Part shown: one piece after another, positions 1-9,898 of the stretch
Position numbering within the stretch: position 1 is the first letter of the stretch
How the letters are laid out: each line of letters opens with the position of its first letter
NCBI GenBank assembly: GCA_905220665.1
Contig: CAJNAR010000063.1
Location: 1 to 41,406, forward strand
Length of the DNA: 41,406 bases
Source: Albugo candida
Lineage: Eukaryota > Oomycota > Peronosporomycetes > Albuginales > Albuginaceae
Direction: 5' to 3'
The notes under the pieces: generated by a model
What the model was told of the DNA's origin: nothing
Seen by the model: the letters and a program-made list of their open reading frames with translations, nothing else
The model's database searches: none
Position numbers and translations under genes: made by a program

Positions 1-239
1 GTCATGTTTGCACCGTATTGGAAGGCACTGTTTCTCAAAGTTTGAAGGTGTGGAGTTGTGAAAACGGGATACGATACCAATGACGGTTTGAACAATCTTG
101 AACAAGATGTGCTTTCTTCGGTTCAGCTCTTATCTTAGAAAATACTTTGACTTGCGAGGTACAAAAATATAGAAATACGCAACAGAACCAGAGAAGCTAT
201 ATTTTGTGTGCATTAGGGTGAAATTCAGTCTTGTACGAT

Positions 240-251
240 CATGTATACATG
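240..251. other. 12-bp perfect palindrome catgtatacatg, A subtype only
   Basis: The motif equals its own reverse complement and lies in the most subtype-variable part of the monomer. It is present in all ten A monomers. Other subtypes read catgtttacatg or cttgtttacatg, which are no longer perfect. It is followed closely by a second self-complementary stretch, tgtaca, at 256-261. Confidence 0.5.
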
Positions 252-292
252 CTTTGTACATGTGACTCCGTTGTCCTTATTAATTATACAAG

Positions 293-302
293 TTGCATGC
301 AA
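293..302. other. 10-bp palindrome ttgcatgcaa
   Basis: This is a perfect palindrome in A monomers and in the domain 2 copies with caagttgcatgc. Copies with caagctgcatgc or caagtcgcatgc keep only the inner 8-bp or 6-bp palindrome. It sits just right of an AT-rich attaattata stretch. It could be a binding site, but nothing in the window proves that. Confidence 0.4.
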
Positions 303-652
303 TCACTCTCGTGCACTGCATCAGCATGTCACTACCTCTCTGATCCTTCAATATGGTTTGCAAGACATACCTGCAACAGATGGGTCGTACGAATCTATTT
401 GAGTATTGATATTAAGCAGCACAAGCATCTCAACCAAGACAAAGGACAAGTTCGATCAATTTTGCTCGAATTCTTGTGTTCGAACAAAATATAGAGGGGA
501 AGATACTCGGCGAACATAGTTGGATACAGCAGACTCTAGTACGGCTTTTCTTGTCTTACTTAGCGTTGGTGCTTTTACGCTGAACGCGGTCATACCGACT
601 GGATGATTCGCATCACTCTAGTGATTCACATTACCGACACCTAGTGCGACAT

Positions 653-669
653 TGACTATATATATGTCA
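653..669. other. Conserved interrupted palindrome TGAC-N9-GTCA around an AT core
   Basis: TGAC and GTCA arms flank tatatatat near the right end of the monomer; this is the M1 example. The element is present in nearly all copies. M45, M46 and M49 have CGAC and GTCG instead, so both arms changed and pairing is kept. M43, M47 and M55-M58 have CGAC with GTCA. M48 breaks the right arm (gcca). A binding site or DNA cruciform is possible, but no function is shown. Confidence 0.5.
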
Positions 670-1215
670 TTCCTACAAATACAACCATACCGTGGATATC
701 ATGCCATCGTCATGTTTGCACCGTATTGAAAGCCACTGTTTCTCAAAGCTTGAAGGTGTGGAGTTGTGAAAACGGGATACGATACCAATGACGGTTTGAA
801 CAATCTTGAACAAGATGTGCTTTCTTCGGTTCAGCTCTTACCTTAGAAAATACTTTGACTTGCGAGGTACAAAAATATAGAAATACGCAACAGAACCAGA
901 AACCTATATTTGTGTGCATTAGGATGACATTCAGTCTTGTACGATCATGTTTACATGCTGTGTGCAAGTGACTCCGTTCTCCTAATATTTCTACAAGCTG
1001 CATGCAATCACTCTCGTGCACTGCATCAGCATGTCACTGCCTCTCTTATCCTTTAATATGGTTTGCAAGACATACCAGCAACAGATGAGTCGTACGAATC
1101 TATTTGAGTATTGATATTGAGCAGCATGAGCACCTCAACCAACACAAAAGACAAGTTCGATCAATTTTGCTCGAATTCTTGTGTTCGAACAAAATGTAGA
1201 GGGGAAAATACTCGG

Positions 1216-1228
1216 CGAACATAGTTCG
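1216..1228. other. Short hairpin cgaac-ata-gttcg in the TTCGA-rich segment
   Basis: Five complementary bases on each side of a three-base loop, shown here in M2. The hairpin lies at the end of a stretch of about 80 bases holding several TTCGA or TCGAA motifs, including the palindrome tgttcgaaca. It is present in most monomers. The loop becomes aaa in M44, M47, M51, M53 and M54. In M1 and M9 the right arm is broken (gttgg), and M33, M35 and M36 have gtgaac in the left arm. Any role is speculative. Confidence 0.45.
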
Positions 1229-2120
1229 ATACAGCAGACTCTTGTATGGCTTTTCTTGTCTTACTTAGCGTTGGTGCTTTTACGCTGAACGCGGTCATAC
1301 CGACTGGATGATTCGCATCGCTCTAGTGATTCACATTACCGACACCTAGTGCGACATTGACTATATATATGTCATTCCTACGAATACAACCATACCCTGG
1401 ATATCATGCCATCGTCATGTTTGCACCGTATTGAAAGCCAGTGTTTCTCAAAGTTTGAAGGTGTGGAGTTGTGAAAACGGGATACGATACCAATGACGGG
1501 TTGAACAATCTTGAACAAGATGTGCTTTCTTCGGTTCAGCTCTTACCTTAGAAAATACTTTGACTTGCGAGGTACAAAAATATAGAAATACGCAACAGAA
1601 CCAGAAAACCTATATTTGTGTGCATTAGGGTGACATTCAGTCTTGTACGATCTTGTTTACATGCTTTGTGCATGTGACCCCGTTCTCCTTATTAATTATA
1701 CAAGCTGCATGCAATCACTCTCGTGCACTGCATCAGCATGTCACTGCCTCTCTTATCCTTTAATATGGTTTGCAAGACATACCAGCAACAGATGAGTCGT
1801 ACGAATCTATTTGAGTATTGATATTAAGCAGCACAAGCATCTCAACCAAGACAAAGGACAAGTTCGATCAATTTTGCTCGAATTCTTGTGTTCGAACAAA
1901 ATATAGAGGGGAAGATACTCGGCGAACATAGTTCGATACAGCAGACTCTAGTACGGCTTTTCTTGTCTTACTTAGCGTTGGTGCTTTTACGCTGAACGCG
2001 GTCATACCGACTGGATGATTCGCATCGCTCTAGTGATTCACATTACCGACACCTAGTGCGACATTGACTATATATATGTCATTCCTACAAATACAACCAT
2101 ACCGTGGATATCATACCATC

Positions 2121-4242
2121 GTCATGTTTGCACCGTATTGGAAGGCACTGTTTCTCAAAGTTTGAAGGTGTGGAGTTGTGAAAACGGGATACGATACCAA
2201 TGACGGTTTGAACAATCTTGAACAAGATGTGCTTTCTTCGGTTCAGCTCTTATCTTAGAAAATACTTTGACTTGCGAGGTACAAAAATATAGAAATACGC
2301 AACAGAACCAGACAAGCTATATTTTGTGTGCATTAGGGTGAAATTCAGTCTTGTACGATCATGTATACATGCTTTGTACATGTGACTCCGTTGTCCTTAT
2401 TAATTATACAAGTTGCATGCAATCACTCTCGTGCACTGCATCAGCATGTCACTACCTCTCTGATCCTTCAATATGGTTTGCAAGACATACCTGCAACAGA
2501 TGGGTCGTACGAATCTATTTGAGTATTGACATTAAGCAGCACAAGCATCTCAACCAAGACAAAGGACAAGTTCGATCAATTTTGCTCGAATTCTTGTGTT
2601 CGAACAAAATGTAGAGGGGAAAATACTCGGCGAGCATAGTTCGATACAGCAGACTCTTGTATGGCTTTTCTTGTCTTACTTAGCGTTGGTGCTTTTACGC
2701 TGAACGCGGTCATACCGACTGGATGATTCGCATCGCTCTAGTGATTCACATTACCGACACCTAGTGCGACATTGACTATATATATGTCATTCCTACAAAT
2801 ACAACCATACCGTGGATATCATGCCATCGTCATGTTTGCACCGTATTGAAAGCCACTGTTTCTCAAAGCTTGAAGGTGTGGAGTTGTGAAAACGGGATAC
2901 GATACCAATGACGGTTTGAACAATCTTGAACAAGATGTGCTTTCTTCGGTTCAGCTCTTACCTTAGAAAATACTTTGACTTGCGAGGTACAAAAATATAG
3001 AAATACGCAACAGAACCAGAAAACCTATATTTGTGTGCATTAGGGTGACATTCAGTCTTGTACGATCTTGTTTACATGCTTTGTGCATGTGACCCCGTTC
3101 TCCTTATTAATTATACAAGCTGCATGCAATCACTCTCGTGCACTGCATCAGCATGTCACTGCCTCTCTTATCCTTTAATTATGTTTGCAAGACATACCAG
3201 CAACAGATGAGTCGTACGAATCTATTTGAGTATTGATATTGAGCAGCATGAGCATCTCAACCAACACAAAGGACAAGTTCGATCAATTTTGCTCGAGTTC
3301 TTGTGTTCGAACAAAATGTAGAGAGGAAAATACTCGGCGAACATAGTTCGATACAGCAGACTCTAGTACGGCTTTTCTTGTCTTACTTAGCGTTGGTGCT
3401 TTTACGCTGAACGCGGTCATACCGACTGGATGATTCGCATCGCTCTAGTGATTCACATTACCGACACCTAGTGCGACATTGACTATATATATGTCATTCC
3501 TACGAATACAACCATACCCTGGATATCATGCCATCGTCATGTTTGCACCGTATTGAAAGCCAGTGTTTCTCAAAGTTTGAAGGTGTGGAGTTGTGAAAAC
3601 GGGATACGATACCAATGACGGTTTGAACAATCTTGAACAAGATGTGCTTTCTTCGGTTCAGCTTTTACCTTAGAAAATACTTTGACTTGCGAGGTACAAA
3701 AATATAGAAATACGCAACAGAACCAGAAAACCTATATTTGTGTGCATTAGGGTGACATTCAGTCTTGTACGATCTTGTTTACATGCTTTGTGCATGTGAC
3801 CCCGTTCTCCTTATTAATTATACAAGCTGCATGCAATCACTCTCGTGCACTGCATCAGCATGTCACTGCCTCTCTTATCCTTTAATTATGTTTGCAAGAC
3901 ATACCAGCAACAGATGAGTCGTACGAATCTATTTGAGTATTGATATTGAGCAGCATGAGCACCTCAACCAACACAAAAGACAAGTTCGATCAATTTTGCT
4001 CGAATTCTTGTGTTCGAACAAAATGTAGAGGGGAAAATACTCGGCGAACATAGTTCGATACAGCAGACTCTTGTATGGCTTTTCTTGTCTTACTTAGCGT
4101 TGGTGCTTTTACGCTGAACGCGGTCATACCGACTGGATGATTCGCATCGCTCTAGTGATTCACATTACCGACACCTAGTGCGACATTGACTATATATATG
4201 TCATTCCTACAAATACAACCATACCGTGGATATCATACCATC
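2121..4242. repeat. HOR unit A-(B/C hybrid)-C (M4-M6)
   Basis: M4 (A) starts at 2121, M5 at 2829 and M6 (C) at 3536. M5 begins like B (agccactgtttctcaaagct) but is C from at least gatcttgtttacatgc near 3064 onward, so the middle unit is a hybrid and this trimer is effectively A-C-C over its subtype-defining middle. Confidence 0.88.
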
Positions 4243-5656
4243 GTCATGTTTGCACCGTATTGGAAGGCACTGTTTCTCAAAGTTTGAAGGTGTGGAGTTG
4301 TGAAAACGGGATACGATACCAATGACGGTTTGAACAATCTTGAACAAGATGTGCTTTCTTCGGTTCAGCTCTTATCTTAGAAAATACTTTGACTTGCGAG
4401 GTACAAAAATATAGAAATACGCAACAGAACCAGACAAGCTATATTTTGTGTGCATTAGGGTGAAATTCAGTCTTGTACGATCATGTATACATGCTTTGTA
4501 CATGTGACTCCGTTGTCCTTATTAATTATACAAGTTGCATGCAATCACTCTCGTGCACTGCATCAGCATGTCACTACCTCTCTGATCCTTCAATATGGTT
4601 TGCAAGACATACCTGCAACAGATGGGTCGTACGAATCTATTTGAGTATTGACATTAAGCAGCACAAGCATCTCAACCAAGACAAAGGACAAGTTCGATCA
4701 ATTTTGCTCGAATTCTTGTGTTCGAACAAAATGTAGAGGGGAAAATACTCGGCGAACATAGTTCGATACAGCAGACTCTTGTATGGCTTTTCTTGTCTTA
4801 CTTAGCGTTGGTGCTTTTACGCTGAACGCGGTCATACCGACTGGATGATTCGCATCGCTCTAGTGATTCACATTACCGACACCTAGTGCGACATTGACTA
4901 TATATATGTCATTCCTACGAATACAACCATACCCTGGATATCATGCCATCGTCATGTTTGCACCGTATTGAAGCCAGTGTTTCTCAAAGTTTGAAGGTGT
5001 GGAGTTGTGAAAACGGGATACGATACCAATGACGGTTTGAACAATCTTGAACAAGATGTGCTTTCTTCGGTTCAGCTCTTACCTTAGAAAATACTTTGAC
5101 TTGCGAGGTACAAAAATATAGAAATACGCAACAGAACCAGAAAACCTATATTTGTGTGCATTAGGGTGACATTCAGTCTTGTACGATCTTGTTTACATGC
5201 TTTGTGCATGTGACCCCGTTCTCCTTAATAATTATACAAGCTGCATGCAATCACTCTCGTGCACTGCATCAGCATGTCACTGCCTCTCTTATCCTTTAAT
5301 TATGTTTGCAAGACATACCAGCAACAGATGAGTCGTACGAATCTATTTGAGTATTGATATTGAGCAGCATGAGCATCTCAACCAACACAAAGGACAAGTT
5401 CGATCAATTTTGCTCGAGTTCTTGTGTTCGAACAAAATGTAGAGAGGAAAATACTCGGCGAACATAGTTCGATACAGCAGACTCTAGTACGGCTTTTCTT
5501 GTCTTACTTAGCGTTGGTGCTTTTACGCTGAACGCGGTCATACCGACTGGATTATTCGCATCGCTCTAGTGATTCACATTACCGACACCTAGTGCGACAT
5601 TGACTATATATATGTCATTCCTACGAATACAACCATACCGTGGATATCATACCATC
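4243..5656. repeat. Shortened HOR unit A-C (M7-M8)
   Basis: M7 (A) starts at 4243 and M8 (C) at 4951. The B monomer expected between them is absent, so the next A follows after 1414 bases instead of about 2121. M8 is 706 bases because its left edge has attgaagcc rather than attgaaagcc. It carries the gattattcgc variant found sporadically later in the array. Confidence 0.88.
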
Positions 5657-7777
5657 GTCATGTTTGCACCGTATTGGAAGGCACTGTTTCTCAAAGTTTG
5701 AAGGTGTGGAGTTGTGAAAACGGGATACGATACCAATGACGGTTTGAACAATCTTGAACAAGATGTGCTTTCTTCGGTTCAGCTCTTATCTTAGAAAATA
5801 CTTTGACTTGCGAGGTACAAAAATATAGAAATACGCAACAGAACCAGACAAGCTATATTTTGTGTGCATTAGGGTGAAATTCAGTCTTGTACGATCATGT
5901 ATACATGCTTTGTACATGTGACTCCGTTGTCCTTATTAATTATACAAGTTGCATGCAATCACTCTCGTGCACTGCATCAGCATGTCACTACCTCTCTGAT
6001 CCTTCAATATGGTTTGCAAGACATACCTGCAACAGATGGGTCGTACGAATCTATTTGAGTATTGATATTAAGCAGCACAAGCATCTCAACCAAGACAAAG
6101 GACAAGTTCGATCAATTTTGCTCGAATTCTTGTGTTCGAACAAAATATAGAGGGGAAGATACTCGGCGAACATAGTTGGATACAGCAGACTCTAGTACGG
6201 CTTTTCTTGTCTTACTTAGCGTTGGTGCTTTTACGCTGAACGCGGTCATACCGACTGGATGATTCGCATCGCTCTAGTGATTCACATTACCGACACCTAG
6301 TGCGACATTGACTATATATATGTCATTCCTACAAATACAACCATACCGTGGATATCATGCCATCGTCATGTTTGCACCGTATTGAAAGCCACTGTTTCTC
6401 AAAGCTTGAAGGTGTGGAGTTGTGAAAACGGGATACGATACCAATGACGGTTTGAACAATCTTGAACAAGATGTGCTTTCTTCGGTTCAGCTCTTACCTT
6501 AGAAAATACTTTGACTTGCGAGGTACAAAAATATAGAAATACGCAACAGAACCAGAAAACCTATATTTGTGTGCATTAGGGTGACATTCAGTCTTGTACG
6601 ATCATGTTTACATGCTGTGTGCAAGTGACTCCGTTCTCCTAATATTTCTACAAGCTGCATGCAATCACTCTCGTGCACTGCATCAGCATGTCACTGCCTC
6701 TCTTATCCTTTAATATGGTTTGCAAGACATACCAGCAACAGATGAGTCGTACGAATCTATTTGAGTATTGATATTAAGCAGCATAAGCACCTCAACCAAC
6801 ACAAAAGACAAGTTCGATCAATTTTGCTCGAATTCTTGTGTTCGAACAAAATGTAGAGGGGAAAATACTCGGCGAACATAGTTCGATACAGCAGACTCTA
6901 GTACGGCTTTTCTTGTCTTACTTAGCGTTGGTGCTTTTACGCTGAACGCGGTCATACCGACTGGATGATTCGCATCGCTCTAGTGATTCACATTACCGAC
7001 ACCTAGTGCGACATTGACTATATATATGTCATTCCTACGAATACAACCATACCCTGGATATCATGCCATCGTCATGTTTGCACCGTATTGAAAGCCAGTG
7101 TTTCTCAAAGTTTGAAGGTGTGGAGTTGTGAAAACGGGATACGATACCAATGACGGTTTGAACAATCTTGAACAAGATGTGCTTTCTTCGGTTCAGCTCT
7201 TACCTTAGAAAATACTTTGACTTGCGAGGTACAAAAATATAGAAATACGCAACAGAACCAGAAAACCTATATTTGTGTGCATTAGGGTGACATTCAGTCT
7301 TGTACGATCTTGTTTACATGCTTTGTGCATGTGACCCCGTTCTCCTTATTAATTATACAAGCTGCATGCAATCACTCTCGTGCACTGCATCAGCATGTCA
7401 CTGCCTCTCTTATCCTTTAATTATGTTTGCAAGACATACCAGCAACAGATGAGTCGTACGAATCTATTTGAGTATTGATATTAAGCAGCACAAGCATCTC
7501 AACCAAGACAAAGGACAAGTTCGATCAATTTTGCTCGAATTCTTGTGTTCGAACAAAATATAGAGGGGAAGATACTCGGCGAACATAGTTCGATACAGCA
7601 GACTCTAGTACGGCTTTTCTTGTCTTACTTAGCGTTGGTGCTTTTACGCTGAACGCGGTCATACCGACTGGATGATTCGCATCGCTCTAGTGATTCACAT
7701 TACCGACACCTAGTGCGACATTGACTATATATATGTCATTCCTACGAATACAACCATACCGTGGATATCATACCATC
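5657..7777. repeat. HOR unit A-B-C (M9-M11)
   Basis: M9 (A) starts at 5657, M10 (B) at 6365 and M11 (C) at 7071. It is almost identical to the next trimer (7778-9898). The few differences include catagttgga against catagttcga in A, and a ttaagcagcataagc segment in M10 where M13 has ttgagcagcatgagc. Confidence 0.9.
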
Positions 7778-9898
7778 GTCATGTTTGCACCGTATTGGAA
7801 GGCACTGTTTCTCAAAGTTTGAAGGTGTGGAGTTGTGAAAACGGGATACGATACCAATGACGGTTTGAACAATCTTGAACAAGATGTGCTTTCTTCGGTT
7901 CAGCTCTTATCTTAGAAAATACTTTGACTTGCGAGGTACAAAAATATAGAAATACGCAACAGAACCAGAGAAGCTATATTTTGTGTGCATTAGGGTGAAA
8001 TTCAGTCTTGTACGATCATGTATACATGCTTTGTACATGTGACTCCGTTGTCCTTATTAATTATACAAGTTGCATGCAATCACTCTCGTGCACTGCATCA
8101 GCATGTCACTACCTCTCTGATCCTTCAATATGGTTTGCAAGACATACCTGCAACAGATGGGTCGTACGAATCTATTTGAGTATTGATATTAAGCAGCACA
8201 AGCATCTCAACCAAGACAAAGGACAAGTTCGATCAATTTTGCTCGAATTCTTGTGTTCGAACAAAATATAGAGGGGAAGATACTCGGCGAACATAGTTCG
8301 ATACAGCAGACTCTAGTACGGCTTTTCTTGTCTTACTTAGCGTTGGTGCTTTTACGCTGAACGCGGTCATACCGACTGGATGATTCGCATCGCTCTAGTG
8401 ATTCACATTACCGACACCTAGTGCGACATTGACTATATATATGTCATTCCTACAAATACAACCATACCGTGGATATCATGCCATCGTCATGTTTGCACCG
8501 TATTGAAAGCCACTGTTTCTCAAAGCTTGAAGGTGTGGAGTTGTGAAAACGGGATACGATACCAATGACGGTTTGAACAATCTTGAACAAGATGTGCTTT
8601 CTTCGGTTCAGCTCTTACCTTAGAAAATACTTTGACTTGCGAGGTACAAAAATATAGAAATACGCAACAGAACCAGAAAACCTATATTTGTGTGCATTAG
8701 GGTGACATTCAGTCTTGTACGATCATGTTTACATGCTGTGTGCAAGTGACTCCGTTCTCCTAATATTTCTACAAGCTGCATGCAATCACTCTCGTGCACT
8801 GCATCAGCATGTCACTGCCTCTCTTATCCTTTAATATGGTTTGCAAGACATACCAGCAACAGATGAGTCGTACGAATCTATTTGTGTATTGATATTGAGC
8901 AGCATGAGCACCTCAACCAACACAAAAGACAAGTTCGATCAATTTTGCTCGAATTCTTGTGTTCGAACAAAATGTAGAGGGGAAAATACTCGGCGAACAT
9001 AGTTCGATACAGCAGACTCTTGTATGGCTTTTCTTGTCTTACTTAGCGTTGGTGCTTTTACGCTGAACGCGGTCATACCGACTGGATGATTCGCATCGCT
9101 CTAGTGATTCACATTACCGACACCTAGTGCGACATTGACTATATATATGTCATTCCTACGAATACAACCATACCCTGGATATCATGCCATCGTCATGTTT
9201 GCACCGTATTGAAAGCCAGTGTTTCTCAAAGTTTGAAGGTGTGGAGTTGTGAAAACGGGATACGATACCAATGACGGTTTGAACAATCTTGAACAAGATG
9301 TGCTTTCTTCGGTTCAGCTCTTACCTTAGAAAATACTTTGACTTGCGAGGTACAAAAATATAGAAATACGCAACAGAACCAGAAAACCTATATTTGTGTG
9401 CATTAGGGTGACATTCAGTCTTGTACGATCTTGTTTACATGCTTTGTGCATGTGACCCCGTTCTCCTTATTAATTATACAAGCTGCATGCAATCACTCTC
9501 GTGCACTGCATCAGCATGTCACTGCCTCTCTTATCCTTTAATTATGTTTGCAAGACATACCAGCAACAGATGAGTCGTACGAATCTATTTGAGTATTGAT
9601 ATTAAGCAGCACAAGCATCTCAACCAAGACAAAGGACAAGTTCGATCAATTTTGCTCGAATTCTTGTGTTCGAACAAAATATAGAGGGGAAGATACTCGG
9701 CGAACATAGTTCGATACAGCAGACTCTAGTACGGCTTTTCTTGTCTTACTTAGCGTTGGTGCTTTTACGCTGAACGCGGTCATACCGACTGGATGATTCG
9801 CATCGCTCTAGTGATTCACATTACCGACACCTAGTGCGACATTGACTATATATATGTCATTCCTACAAATACAACCATACCGTGGATATCATACCATC
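7778..9898. repeat. HOR unit A-B-C (M12-M14)
   Basis: M12 (A) starts at 7778, M13 (B) at 8486 and M14 (C) at 9192. The unit repeats 5657-7777 at a 2121-base shift with few differences. M13 has tttgtgtattg where the other subtypes have tttgagtattg; M17, M21, M24 and M26 share this change, which links them by descent. Confidence 0.9.

Larger units (their letters stand above)
1..2120. repeat. HOR unit A-B-C (M1-M3)
   Basis: M1 (A) starts at 1, M2 (B) at 709 and M3 (C) at 1414; lengths are 708, 705 and 707. M2 lacks two bases in the aaaacc tract near 898 and has gcattaggatgac where other copies have gcattagggtgac. M1 carries two substitutions not usual in the array: catcactct at about 611-619 (elsewhere catcgctct) and catagttgga near 515-524 (elsewhere catagttcga, but shared with M9). 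The window opens inside the array, so this is not its true edge. Confidence 0.9.

Noticed and set aside
53..69. CENP-B box-like sequence ending in aaaacggga
   Set aside because: The right half matches the box (A..CGGG), but the essential TTCG of the left half is absent, so by the known 17-bp consensus it should not count as a CENP-B box.
213..219. ttagggt resembling the TTAGGG telomere repeat
   Set aside because: It occurs once per monomer, is never tandem, and is broken in some copies (taggatg in M2, ataagggtg in M27). Chance is the simplest explanation.
515..530. agttcgatacagc as an RNA polymerase III B-box (tRNA or SINE origin)
   Set aside because: It matches only part of GGTTCGANNCC, with no A-box at a suitable distance and no tRNA-like fold visible upstream.
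653..669. tatatatat as a TATA-box promoter
   Set aside because: No transcription start, gene or other promoter element follows it, and the adjacent sequence is more satellite. An AT-rich palindrome describes it better.
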